In this document: positions 1-7,686 of the stretch, piece by piece | Layout: each line of letters begins with the position of its first letter | How positions within the stretch are numbered: position 1 is the first letter of the stretch | Assembly: GCA_023387085.1 (NCBI GenBank) | Contig: JAEWIL010000008.1 | Location: forward strand, 1 to 25,253 | From: Pseudomonadota bacterium | GTDB lineage: Bacteria; Pseudomonadota; Alphaproteobacteria; Sphingomonadales; Sphingomonadaceae | Direction of reading: 5' to 3' | Length of the DNA stretch: 25,253 nucleotides | Made by a program: the position numbers and the translations under genes | The notes under the pieces: generated by a model | Seen by the model: the letters and a program-made list of their open reading frames with translations, nothing else | What the model was told of the DNA's origin: nothing | Databases searched by the model: none

Positions 1-28
1 TCTGCGTCCTTCATATCAAGGGCTGACG

Positions 29-787
29 ATGGCGACGGGGGCACGCAGCAGGGGCAAGGCGGCGAAGCCGCCCGCGCGCGATTGGCGCGCCGCCATCGCG
101 CGCGTCCTTCGCCGCGTCGGCGGCGGCCTCGCGCTGCTGTTGCTGTTCGCCGGCCTGTCGCTCTGGTGGGCGGCGCGCTGGATCCCCGACCGCGATCTCT
201 TCCCGCTTCAGGGCGTGACGATCGACGCCGGCAACGGGACCGTGCACTGGGGATCTATCAAGGCGGCGGGGGCGGACTTTGCCTATGTCGCGGCGACCGA
301 CGGCAGCGCCGGCGTCGACCCGATGTTCACGCGCAACTTCGCCGGCGCGCGCGAGGTCGGCGTCCGGGTGGGCGTGATCCATCGCTACAGCCTGTGCCAG
401 CTCGCCACCGATCAGGCCGCGAATTTCATCCGCCACGTTCCGCGCCGCGCCGATGCGCTGCCCGCGGTCGTGTGGCTCGACTATGACGATCGGTGTCCCG
501 ACCGTCCGACGCGCGCCTTGCTGCTGTCCGAACTCGCCACTTTCCTCGCCCAGATCGAGGCGCATACCGGCAAGCGCAGCCTGATCGCCCCCGGACCGTC
601 GTTCGAATCCGATTACAAGGTGACGCAGAGCATCGCGCGCACGACCTGGCTGCGCCGCGATTTCTTCGAACCCGATTATGGCGCGCATCCTTGGGCGATG
701 TGGCAGGCCAATGATTATGTCCGGCTGTCGGGCGCCGACGGCACCGTCGGCTGGAACGTCGTCCGCCCTGAAGGAGACACATCATGA
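29..787 (+). CDS. GH25 (lysozyme-like) family membrane-anchored protein, divergent active site
   Basis: 252-residue protein. A basic N-terminus (about residues 1-30) is followed by one hydrophobic segment (about 33-49), so the rest should face the periplasm. The fold assignment to glycoside hydrolase family 25 (N-acetylmuramidase type) rests on GVTIDAGNGTVHW (62-74), the YVAATDG strand (86-92), the central strand ending LDYDDRC (150-156), and the C-terminal MWQANDY strand (224-230) with a short repeat after it. GH25 enzymes normally carry an Asp-x-Glu pair on the central strand; here the best alignment gives Trp/Leu/Asp, so activity on peptidoglycan is uncertain. The stop codon overlaps the cytidine deaminase start as ATGA, so the two are translationally coupled. 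Family call is fairly firm, enzymatic function is not. Confidence 0.75.
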   Translation: MATGARSRGKAAKPPARDWRAAIARVLRRVGGGLALLLLFAGLSLWWAARWIPDRDLFPLQGVTIDAGNGTVHWGSIKAAGADFAYVAATDGSAGVDPMFTRNFAGAREVGVRVGVIHRYSLCQLATDQAANFIRHVPRRADALPAVVWLDYDDRCPDRPTRALLLSELATFLAQIEAHTGKRSLIAPGPSFESDYKVTQSIARTTWLRRDFFEPDYGAHPWAMWQANDYVRLSGADGTVGWNVVRPEGDTS

Positions 788-1233
788 GCGAGACGAGGGA
801 TGCGCTGATCGCCGCCGCGCGCGACGCCGCCAGCCGCGCCTACGCCCCCTATTCAGGCTTCCACGTGGGCGCGGCGCTGCTGCTGAAGAACGGCGACATC
901 GTCACCGGCGCCAATGTCGAGAATGCCAGCTATGGCCTGACCCTCTGCGCCGAAACGAGCGCGATCGCGAAGATCGCGAATGAGGGCTGGATCGGCGAAT
1001 TGGCCGAAGTGGCGATCATCGGCGGCCGTCCGGACGGCGACAATCTGGTGGGCAGCGATCCGGTCAGTCCGTGCGGCCGCTGTCGCCAAATATTGAACGA
1101 AGCCGCCGAGCGGTCGAAGACCGACATCCTCGTCCATTGTGCCGCGGGCGACGGCAGCGCGGTGAAGAGCTACAAGCTCAGCGAACTGTTGCCTGCCGCC
1201 TTCGGCCCGAAGGATCTGGGCCTCATCGACTGA
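784..1233 (+). CDS. cdd: Cytidine deaminase
   Basis: 149 residues, the usual length of the small homotetrameric cytidine deaminases. It hydrolyses cytidine and deoxycytidine to uridine and deoxyuridine in pyrimidine salvage, in the cytoplasm. The zinc site is complete: Cys55-Ala-Glu57 (the glutamate is the proton shuttle) and Pro96-Cys97-x-x-Cys100. The substrate-loop motif NVENASYG (44-51) is also present. The ATG is preceded by AAGGAG at a good distance and overlaps the previous stop by 4 bp. The next gene, dCTP deaminase, works in the same nucleotide branch (dUMP supply), so the cluster makes metabolic sense. Confidence 0.95.
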   Translation: MSETRDALIAAARDAASRAYAPYSGFHVGAALLLKNGDIVTGANVENASYGLTLCAETSAIAKIANEGWIGELAEVAIIGGRPDGDNLVGSDPVSPCGRCRQILNEAAERSKTDILVHCAAGDGSAVKSYKLSELLPAAFGPKDLGLID

Positions 1234-1271
1234 CCGCTTGCGAAACCCGCCCAGGACCGACAAGACACGCC

Positions 1272-1826
1272 ATGAGCATTCTTTCCGACAAATGGATTCG
1301 CGAAGCCGCCCGGACGCAGGGCATGATCGAGCCGTTCGTGGAGGCGCAGCGGCGCGACGGCTGCATAAGCTACGGCCTCTCCTCCTACGGCTACGACGCG
1401 CGCGTCGCGCCCGAGTTCAAGATCTTCACCAATGTCGACAGCACCATCGTCGACCCCAAGGCGTTCGACCCGAAGAATTTCGTCGACCGCGAAACCGACG
1501 TCTGCATCATCCCGCCGAACAGCTTCGCGCTGGCGCGTACGGTCGAATATTTTCGTATCCCGCGCGACGTGCTCGTCATCTGCCTCGGCAAGTCGACCTA
1601 TGCCCGCTGCGGCATCATCGTGAACGTCACCCCGCTGGAGCCGGGCTGGGAAGGCCATGTGACGCTGGAGTTTTCGAACACCACGCCCCTGCCCGCAAAG
1701 ATTTACGCGAACGAAGGCGCGTGCCAGTTCCTGTTCCTGCAGGGCAACGAGCCATGCGAGACGAGCTACTCCGACCGCGCGGGTAAATATATGGGACAGA
1801 AGGGCGTCACGCTGCCCAAGCTTTGA
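1272..1826 (+). CDS. dcd: dCTP deaminase
   Basis: 184 residues starting at MSILSDKWIR, the conserved N-terminus of the family; an in-frame extension upstream overlaps cdd and was not used. The enzyme deaminates dCTP to dUTP, feeding dUMP and thymidylate synthesis. Catalytic and binding residues match the trimeric Dcd/Dut fold: GKSTYARCG (106-114, with Ser108 and Arg112) and TLEFSN (131-136, with the general base Glu133). The C-terminal YMGQKGVTLPKL tail, which closes over the nucleotide, is intact. It lies 38 bp after cdd on the same strand and is probably co-transcribed. Confidence 0.95.
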   Translation: MSILSDKWIREAARTQGMIEPFVEAQRRDGCISYGLSSYGYDARVAPEFKIFTNVDSTIVDPKAFDPKNFVDRETDVCIIPPNSFALARTVEYFRIPRDVLVICLGKSTYARCGIIVNVTPLEPGWEGHVTLEFSNTTPLPAKIYANEGACQFLFLQGNEPCETSYSDRAGKYMGQKGVTLPKL

Positions 1827-1830
1827 CGCG

Positions 1831-1938
1831 CTCGTCATTGCGAGGAGCCGCAGGCGACGCGGCAATCTCAAACCGTCTGACGTTGACAACGCCGATAGCT
1901 GGAGATCGCTTCGCTCCGCCGGCAATCATGAAGACGAG
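1831..1938. repeat. Dispersed palindromic (REP-like) element, family A
   Basis: Imperfect inverted repeat just after dcd. The left arm reads CTCGTCATTGC and continues to GGCAATCTC; the right arm contains CTGGAGATCGCTTCGC and ends GGCAATCATGAAGACGAG. A cleaner copy of the same type sits at 25195-25253 (CGTCATTGCGCGCGCAGCGAAGCAATCTCC split over two arms). Elements of this type are common between genes in sphingomonad genomes, from my general knowledge. It may also end dcd transcription by forming a hairpin, although there is no T-run. Confidence 0.65.
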
Positions 1939-1951
1939 TTGCGTCTTTCGC

Positions 1952-1971
1952 TATAGTTGATAACGTTCCCA
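1952..1971 (+). promoter_or_regulatory. -10 element and LacI/GalR-type operator before the GH5 gene
   Basis: A good -10 hexamer TATAGT (1952-1957) abuts TGATAACGTTCCCA (1958-1971), a dyad centred on AACGTT with 6 of 8 half-site positions symmetric. This is the shape of LacI/GalR-family operators. The -35 is weak (TGAAGA at 1929-1934, 17-bp spacing). The site would cover the transcription start, as a repressor site should, and lies 25 bp before the GH5 ATG. No LacI-type regulator is encoded in the window. Confidence 0.5.
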
Positions 1972-1996
1972 AAGCTCGAAAAATGGGGATGAGGTC

Positions 1997-3718
1997 ATGA
2001 GATTTGGTCCGGTCGCGCTGGCCGTCGCAGCAACGCTGTCATCCACCGCAGCCCATGCCGAAGGCTGGTTGAAGGCCGATGGCACGCAGATCATCGATGA
2101 CAGCGGCAAGCCCGTGATCCTGCGCGGGATGGGCCTCGGCGGCTGGATGCTGCAGGAAGGCTATATGCTCCAGCTCGGCGAGATCGGGCAGCAGCATAGA
2201 ATCCGCGCCAAACTCGCCGAACTTGTCGGAGAAGAACGCACCGCGAACTTCTATCGCGCCTGGCTCGACAATCACACGACCCGCGCCGACATCGACCAGA
2301 TGGCGAAATGGGGTTTCAACTCGGTCCGCCTGCCAATCCATTTCGATCAGCTCACTTTGCCCGCCGACAAGGAACCGAAACCGGGTGAGGACACATGGCT
2401 GGAGGAAGGCTTCCAGCGCATCGATCGCCTGCTCGAATGGAGTAAAGCGAACCGGATATATCTGATCCTCGACCTTCACGCCGCGCCGGGCGGCCAAGGC
2501 AATGACCTCGCGATCTCCGACCGCGACCCTGCCAAGCCGTCGTTGTGGGCAAGCGCGGAGAACAAGCGCAAAACCGTTGCCATCTGGAAGAAGCTGGCTG
2601 CGCGCTACAAGGACGAACCGTGGATCGGCGCCTATGACATGATCAACGAGCCCAACTGGAGCTTTGCGACGCCCGGCAAGGGCAATGGCTGCGACGAAAC
2701 CGAGAACAAGGGTATCTGGGACCTTCAGGAGCGCATTACCGCCGCAATCCGCGAAGTCGACAAGAGGCATATCGTCATCATCGAGGGCAATTGCTGGGGC
2801 AATAATTACAAGGGCCTGCCGCCCGTTTGGGACGCCAATATGGCGATCAGCTTCCACAAATACTGGAACCGCAACGACGAGGCGAGCATCGCCGATATCA
2901 CCAAGCTGCGCGCCAGCTATGGCCGCCCGGTCTGGCTTGGCGAGTCGGGCGAGAACAGCAATGTCTGGTACCGCGATGCGATCGCGCTGGTCGAGGGTGA
3001 AGGCATCGGCTGGAATTTCTGGCCACTGAAGAAAATCGGTTTCAACCAACCGCTCGAGATCGACCCCGGCCCCGGCTGGGCGAAGATCGTGGCGTGGGCG
3101 ACCGGCAAGGGACCGAAACCCTATGCCGACACCGCCTATGCCGCAATGATGACGCTGGCGCGCAGCAGCCGCTTCGACCGCAACATTCCCAAACCCGATG
3201 TCATCGACGCGATGTTTCGCCAGCCGCATGATGCGAGCAACAAGCCGTTCATCACGCGCCGTCTGGACAACGCGCCGCTGACGATCCGCGCGGCCGATTA
3301 CGATCTCGGCCCCGCCGACGTGGCCTATCACGATACGATCGACGCCAATTATCACGTCGCGACGGGCGGCGAGCGGACGCCGTGGAACAATGGCGCGACG
3401 TACCGGAATGACGGCGTCGATATCGGCCGCGGAGCCGACGGCGCGCCCTATGTTACCGACTTCGTGACCGGCGAATGGATGCGCTACAGCGCCGAGGTGG
3501 CGAAGCCCGGTCGCTGGACTGTCGCCGCACGCGTCCGGTCGGCCAGGGGCGGTCGGATCGGCATCGACGAACACGGGGTCGCCGTCCCGCCGGGATCGGC
3601 GTGGCGTTCGATAAAGCTTGCCGATATCGACCTGCCCACCGGCCTGGGCGCGGCGACGTTACGCGCGATCGACTGCAGCGACTGCGAGGTCGAGAGCCTG
3701 ACCTTCACGCCGCGCTGA
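1997..3718 (+). CDS. Secreted glycoside hydrolase family 5 enzyme with C-terminal CBM6-like domain
   Basis: 573 residues. A signal peptide (1-21, cleavage after AHA) is followed by a GH5 (beta/alpha)8 domain at about 25-400. The acid/base glutamate is in INEPN (Glu218) and the nucleophile in WLGESGEN (Glu316); RLPIHF (111-116), LDLHAAPGGQ (159-168) and FHKYW (286-290) are the usual GH5 substrate-cleft motifs. Residues about 425-573 look like a carbohydrate-binding beta-sandwich (CBM6-like: the AADYDLG opening, VAYHDT, ANYH, DGVDIG, GEWMRYSAEV). Such enzymes cut beta-glucans or beta-mannans; the exact substrate cannot be read from sequence. RBS GGGGATGAGG precedes the ATG. The LacI-type operator just upstream suggests sugar-dependent induction. 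No transporter or second glycosidase accompanies it. Confidence 0.9.
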   Translation: MRFGPVALAVAATLSSTAAHAEGWLKADGTQIIDDSGKPVILRGMGLGGWMLQEGYMLQLGEIGQQHRIRAKLAELVGEERTANFYRAWLDNHTTRADIDQMAKWGFNSVRLPIHFDQLTLPADKEPKPGEDTWLEEGFQRIDRLLEWSKANRIYLILDLHAAPGGQGNDLAISDRDPAKPSLWASAENKRKTVAIWKKLAARYKDEPWIGAYDMINEPNWSFATPGKGNGCDETENKGIWDLQERITAAIREVDKRHIVIIEGNCWGNNYKGLPPVWDANMAISFHKYWNRNDEASIADITKLRASYGRPVWLGESGENSNVWYRDAIALVEGEGIGWNFWPLKKIGFNQPLEIDPGPGWAKIVAWATGKGPKPYADTAYAAMMTLARSSRFDRNIPKPDVIDAMFRQPHDASNKPFITRRLDNAPLTIRAADYDLGPADVAYHDTIDANYHVATGGERTPWNNGATYRNDGVDIGRGADGAPYVTDFVTGEWMRYSAEVAKPGRWTVAARVRSARGGRIGIDEHGVAVPPGSAWRSIKLADIDLPTGLGAATLRAIDCSDCEVESLTFTPR

Positions 3719-3720
3719 CG

Positions 3721-3746
3721 GGAACCCATCGCACTTCCCGCGCGTC
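3721..3746 (+). promoter_or_regulatory. Possible EcfG-type stress promoter for the DoxX gene
   Basis: GGAAC (3721-3725), 17 bp, then CGTC (3743-3746). The EcfG consensus in alphaproteobacteria is GGAAC-N16/17-CGTT, so one base differs. The predicted start would leave a leader of about 35 nt, which contains the RBS. One mismatch in nine bases is expected by chance fairly often, hence low confidence. Confidence 0.3.
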
Positions 3747-3787
3747 CTGTCTGCACAAGCGGACGGGGCGTGAGCGGAGGATGTCTT

Positions 3788-4300
3788 ATGTCCATGATCG
3801 CCGTCTTCATCGGCCGCCTGTTCATCGCCGTGATCTTCGTTGTGTCGGGGATCAACAAGCTGATCCACGTGGCCGACACCAATGCCATGATTTCGGCTTC
3901 CGGTCTGCCCGACGGGCTTGCCATCCCGACAGGCCTGTTCGAACTGGTCGCGGGCGCCTGCCTTGCGCTCGGCATCTATACGCGGCTGTTCTCCGTTCTC
4001 CTTGCCGGATTCGTGCTGCTGACCATCCTGTTTTTCCATCGCGACTTCACCGATCCGGTGCAGGCAATGGCGGCGATGAAGAATCTCGCGATCGCGGGCG
4101 GCCTGCTCTGCCTCTTCGGCTATGGCAACACGCGCTGGAGCTACGACGCGCTGCGCGCCCGGCGGCGCGGCGAGATCGCACAGTACGACGCCGAACTCCG
4201 CGCACGCGATGCCGAACTGCGGGCGGCCCGAGCCGAGGGTCGCGCCGAAGCGGTCGATACACCGGTGGCGGTCGAGAAACGTCCCTTCTGGCGACGCTGA
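3788..4300 (+). CDS. DoxX family membrane protein with charged C-terminal tail
   Basis: 170 residues. Four hydrophobic helices occupy about residues 1-118, including the DoxX opening helix ending SGINKL and the GLFELVAGACLALG segment. The last 50 residues are a charged, repetitive helix (AELRARDAELRAARAEGRAEA), likely a cytoplasmic coiled coil, which is an unusual extension for the family. I chose ATG 3788 because GGAGG at 3776-3780 lies 7 bp before it; an upstream in-frame GTG at 3770 would place the RBS inside the gene. DoxX proteins are poorly defined, with links to redox and quinone-related functions. A near-consensus EcfG-type promoter may lie upstream (3721-3746). Confidence 0.85.
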   Translation: MSMIAVFIGRLFIAVIFVVSGINKLIHVADTNAMISASGLPDGLAIPTGLFELVAGACLALGIYTRLFSVLLAGFVLLTILFFHRDFTDPVQAMAAMKNLAIAGGLLCLFGYGNTRWSYDALRARRRGEIAQYDAELRARDAELRAARAEGRAEAVDTPVAVEKRPFWRR

Positions 4301-4310
4301 CGCTTCGCGC

Positions 4311-4359
4311 TTGGCATCCCCCTTTTCGTAGGCTAGCCTCAGGTTGACGTTTACGTAAA
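4311..4359 (+). promoter_or_regulatory. Promoter and 16-bp dyad operator before the reductase gene
   Basis: TTGGCA (4311-4316), 17 bp, TAGCCT (4334-4339) form a plausible sigma-70 promoter. The dyad TTGACGTTTACGTAAA (4344-4359) overlaps the expected start of transcription, 12 bp before the ATG. The same dyad, TTTACGTGAACGTAAA, precedes the enoyl-CoA hydratase gene at 15319-15334. Both carry ACGT-N2-ACGT flanked by TT and AA. It resembles the LiuR-type motif described for acyl-CoA and branched-chain amino-acid degradation genes; that name is from memory and unverified. Confidence 0.6.
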
Positions 4360-4371
4360 AGGGAGGATGCC

Positions 4372-5541
4372 ATGGCCGCCGCGCGCGAGTTCGATATCGT
4401 CGTTTATGGTGCGACGGGCTTTACCGGGCGCCTGGTCGCCGAATATCTGGCCGAACATTATGCGGGCCGCGCCGACGCGCCGAAATGGGCGATGGCGGGG
4501 CGCAGCGCCGACAAGCTCGCCAAGGTCTGCGACCTGATCGGCGCGAGCGAGGATACTCCGCTTATCGTCGCCGACGCGAGCGATCCGGCGAGCCTCGATA
4601 AAATGGCGGCGAGCACGAAGGTCGTGCTCACCACCGTCGGCCCGTATCAGCTTTACGGCAGCGAACTCGTCACCGCCTGCGTCCGCGCCGGCACCGCCTA
4701 CGCCGACCTTTGCGGCGAGCCAGGCTGGATGCGCGAGATGATCGACGAGCACGAGGCCGCCGCCAAGGCGTCGGGCGCGCGTATCACCTTTTCGTGCGGC
4801 TTCGATTCGATCCCCTTCGACCTCGGCGTCCATTTCCTGCAGGCCGAGGCGATCAAACGCCACGGCAAGCCAGCGCCGCGTGTCAAGGGGCGTGTCCGCA
4901 AGATGGCCGGCGGCGCCTCGGGCGGGACGATCGCGAGCCTGACGGAGACCCTGAAGGCGATCGCGAAGAAACCCTCGCTCGCACTCCTGCTGAAGTCGAG
5001 CTTCGCGCTGACCCCGGGCTTCGAGGGGCCGTCGCAACCGACCGGCCTGGTCCCCGAATATGACAGCGCGACCGGAACCTGGACCGCGCCTTTCGTGATG
5101 GCCCCGATCAACACCAAGAATGTCCACCGCACCAACTTCCTGCTCGGCCACCCGTGGGGCGAAGACCTTGTCTACGACGAGATGGTGATGACGACCATCG
5201 GCGACGCGGGCAAGGCGATGGCCGAGGCGATGGCGAAGGCAAACCCCTTCGACCCGAGCATCAAGCCCGGCGACGGCCCGAGCAAGGAGCAGCGCGAGAA
5301 CGGATTCTACGACATCTTGTTCATCGGTGAATATCCCGACGGCACGATGGTCCGCGCGTCCGTGCAGGGCGACCGCGACCCCGGCTATGGCTCGACTTCG
5401 AAGATGCTCGCCGAAACCGGCATGGCGCTGCTCGACAATAAGGGCAAAGGCGGTGTGTGGACGCCCGGCGCGCTGCTCGGCGACGCGCTGATCGAGCGGC
5501 TGACCGCAAACGCAGGACTGACGTTCCGGATCGAGGAATAG
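4372..5541 (+). CDS. Saccharopine dehydrogenase-like NAD(P)-binding oxidoreductase (possible enoyl reductase)
   Basis: 389 residues. The N-terminus is a Rossmann fold with the nucleotide-binding loop GATGFTG (13-19) and the AGRS motif (about 42-45), as in the saccharopine-dehydrogenase/trans-acting enoyl-reductase superfamily. TTVGPYQLYG and the DLCGEPGW motif are typical of the subgroup that includes mycobacterial lipid enoyl reductases. It is not lysine-pathway saccharopine dehydrogenase: the length and partners differ. GGGAGG precedes the ATG. It is followed after 7 bp by an acyl-CoA thioesterase, and a dyad operator shared with an enoyl-CoA hydratase lies in front. This context points to acyl-CoA or lipid metabolism; the substrate is unknown. 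Confidence 0.85.
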   Translation: MAAAREFDIVVYGATGFTGRLVAEYLAEHYAGRADAPKWAMAGRSADKLAKVCDLIGASEDTPLIVADASDPASLDKMAASTKVVLTTVGPYQLYGSELVTACVRAGTAYADLCGEPGWMREMIDEHEAAAKASGARITFSCGFDSIPFDLGVHFLQAEAIKRHGKPAPRVKGRVRKMAGGASGGTIASLTETLKAIAKKPSLALLLKSSFALTPGFEGPSQPTGLVPEYDSATGTWTAPFVMAPINTKNVHRTNFLLGHPWGEDLVYDEMVMTTIGDAGKAMAEAMAKANPFDPSIKPGDGPSKEQRENGFYDILFIGEYPDGTMVRASVQGDRDPGYGSTSKMLAETGMALLDNKGKGGVWTPGALLGDALIERLTANAGLTFRIEE

Positions 5542-5548
5542 AACAGAC

Positions 5549-6349
5549 ATGACAACCTCTCCCAGCGCCCTCGACGCGCTTCTCTCCACCGTGCGCGTCG
5601 AGGGCGATGTCGCGGCCGCGCACATCGACGAGGGCTGGATGCAGGGACGCACCGCCTATGGCGGGATCAGCTCGGCGGTGGCGCTCGCCGGGACGATGCT
5701 GCTCCACCCGACCGAGGCGCCGCTACGCTATGCCCAGATCAGCTTCGTCGGCCCCGTCGGCGGTGATTGCACCGTCAATACGCGGGTGCTGCGCCAGTCG
5801 CGGTCGAGCCTGTTCATTGATGCCGGCGTGTCGAGCGACCAAGGCTTCGGGACCGCCGCGGTCTTCGCTTTCTCGGGGGAGCGTAGGAGCCATCTCGACC
5901 ACAACCGTCTGACGATGCCCGACGCGCCCGATCCCGAAAGGCTGGCGCCGGTCCCCGAGCATAAGGCGCGCCCGTCCTTCACGCGCCATTTCGACATGCG
6001 CCCGACGACCGGCCCGCGCTTTGCCTGGAAAAGCGATGTCGGCGAGTATCTGACGTGGGTGCGCTTCGTCGAACAGCCCGCCTGTCATCCCGCCATCGCC
6101 CTGCTCGCGCTCGGCGACGCGCTGCCGCCTGCCGCGATGGCGCTGTTCAGCGAATTCGGGCCGATCAGCTCGATGAACTGGACGGTCAACATGCTCGGCG
6201 GGACGCCGACCACCGACGACGGCTGGTGGCTCCTCTCGGCAAAGACCGGCTATGCGCGCGGCGGTCTGTCGGTGCAGGACATGATGCTGTGGAACCGCGC
6301 CGGCGAACCGGTCCTCAGCGGCAGCCAGGCGATCGCAATCTACGCCTGA
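5549..6349 (+). CDS. Double-hotdog acyl-CoA thioesterase family protein
   Basis: 266 residues, the usual size of TesB-like double-hotdog thioesterases. The first hotdog shows the AYGGISSAVAL motif (37-47; equivalent to the GGY/G-helix start) and a long central strand; the second carries SSMNWTVNML followed by WWLLSAKTGYARGGLSVQDMMLW, the typical motif for this family's second hotdog with product strand and helix. It should hydrolyse acyl-CoA thioesters in the cytoplasm. It lies 7 bp after the reductase gene and is surely in the same transcript. Its last 10 bp overlap the convergent histidine kinase gene. Confidence 0.85.
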   Translation: MTTSPSALDALLSTVRVEGDVAAAHIDEGWMQGRTAYGGISSAVALAGTMLLHPTEAPLRYAQISFVGPVGGDCTVNTRVLRQSRSSLFIDAGVSSDQGFGTAAVFAFSGERRSHLDHNRLTMPDAPDPERLAPVPEHKARPSFTRHFDMRPTTGPRFAWKSDVGEYLTWVRFVEQPACHPAIALLALGDALPPAAMALFSEFGPISSMNWTVNMLGGTPTTDDGWWLLSAKTGYARGGLSVQDMMLWNRAGEPVLSGSQAIAIYA

Positions 6350-7686
6350 ACGGGCAATTCGATCACCGCATCGAGGCCGCCCGCGACGCCGTTCGCCAAC
6401 ATCAACGCCCCGCCCTCGCCGTCGGCGATCTCGCGCGCGATCGACAGGCCGAGGCCCGCGCCGCCAGTGGCACGATTGCGCGACTGCTCGCCGCGCGCGA
6501 AGGGCTCGATCAGCGTCGCTATCTGTTGTTCGGTCAGCCCCGGACCGTCGTCGGACACGATGATCCGCGCCCGGCCGGCGGCCGCCGTCACCGAAAACCG
6601 CGCCCTGGCGCCATAGGCCAGCGCGTTGTCGGCAAGGTTGCGCAGCGCGCGCTTCAGCAGCATCGGGCGAACCATCACATGGACATCGGCGACATCGCCG
6701 ACCGCGACATCCTTTCCGCGCTCGCGATAATCGGCCGCGAGTTCGCCGACGAGCTCGCGGAGCAGCACGCGCTCCTGCGCCTCGGTCCCCGCGCCCGACC
6801 GCGCGAGCGCCAATATATCGGCGAGCATCGCCGTCATTTCATCGATCGAGGCGATCATCTTTTCGCGGAGCACATCGTTCTCGACCCCCTCGACGCGCAC
6901 GCGCAGACTCGCGAGCGGGGTTCGCAGATCGTGGCCGACCGCGCCGAGCATGCGGTCCTTGTCCGACAGCATCGTTGCGATCCGGATGCGATAGGCGTTG
7001 AACGCCGCGATCAGGTCGCGGACATCCGATGGCCCTTCCTCGTCGAGCGGCGGCGTATCGCGGAGCGCGGGCGTGGCGCGCGCGGCGCGCGTCAGGTCGC
7101 GCAGCGGTCGCGCGGCGCGATAGGCGATGACGATGATCGGAATGAGCAGCAAGAGATAGAGCGTCAGCGTCTGCCAGATCAGGAAGCCCGACAGACGGTT
7201 GCCGCCCGCCGCGATGCGCGAGCGCACGGCGAAATAGCGTCCATCGACTTTCGCGACGACGATCACCGCGCGGTCGGGAAAGGCCGCGCGCTGCAGCCGC
7301 TGCCGCGAGCGGGGCGGCAACCCCCAAGCCTCGACCGCCTCTGCGCGGATATTGGTGTCGCCAAGCAGACTGCCGATATATTCGGACAATTCGGGCAGCC
7401 GCACCGCCCCGGCGGGAAGTGGCGGCGGAGTTTCCGAGATCGCGACCTTCTGCGCGCGCTCGCGCGCTTCCTGGTCACGCAGTGGACGCCGGAACTCGCC
7501 GCGTCGTTCGCGCTCGATCGCATCGATCACGCGCGCGACCGCCATGCCGCCGCCATGCGCCAGCGTCTGTTGCTTCATCCCGCGCGAGAGCAGCACGAAA
7601 TTGACCGCCTGCGCGACGAACAGCATCACCGCAACCGCAAAGACGAGCTGGCCGACCAGACTCCTGGGCCACAGGCGCAACGTCAT
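6340..7686 (-). CDS. EnvZ-type sensor histidine kinase
   Basis: 448 residues from ATG at 7686, which overlaps the response-regulator stop by 4 bp (ATGA). TM1 is at about 11-33, a periplasmic sensor region of about 130 residues at 35-167, TM2 at about 168-190, then a HAMP linker. The HisKA H-box GHDLRTPLASLR places the phospho-accepting histidine at 252. The HATPase domain shows the N box (LADNALAYGA), the G1 box DDGPGL and the G2 box GAGLGLSIAR. It is an inner-membrane kinase for the adjacent OmpR-like regulator. The periplasmic region has no recognised ligand fold. A 17-residue in-frame extension upstream would lie within the regulator gene and was discarded. Confidence 0.92.
   Translation of the reverse strand: MTLRLWPRSLVGQLVFAVAVMLFVAQAVNFVLLSRGMKQQTLAHGGGMAVARVIDAIERERRGEFRRPLRDQEARERAQKVAISETPPPLPAGAVRLPELSEYIGSLLGDTNIRAEAVEAWGLPPRSRQRLQRAAFPDRAVIVVAKVDGRYFAVRSRIAAGGNRLSGFLIWQTLTLYLLLLIPIIVIAYRAARPLRDLTRAARATPALRDTPPLDEEGPSDVRDLIAAFNAYRIRIATMLSDKDRMLGAVGHDLRTPLASLRVRVEGVENDVLREKMIASIDEMTAMLADILALARSGAGTEAQERVLLRELVGELAADYRERGKDVAVGDVADVHVMVRPMLLKRALRNLADNALAYGARARFSVTAAAGRARIIVSDDGPGLTEQQIATLIEPFARGEQSRNRATGGAGLGLSIAREIADGEGGALMLANGVAGGLDAVIELPVQA

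Noticed and set aside
2039..3574. 511-codon open frame antisense to the GH5 gene
   Set aside because: It is a shadow of high GC coding; the plus-strand frame has a signal peptide and GH5 catalytic motifs, and the antisense protein shows no domain.
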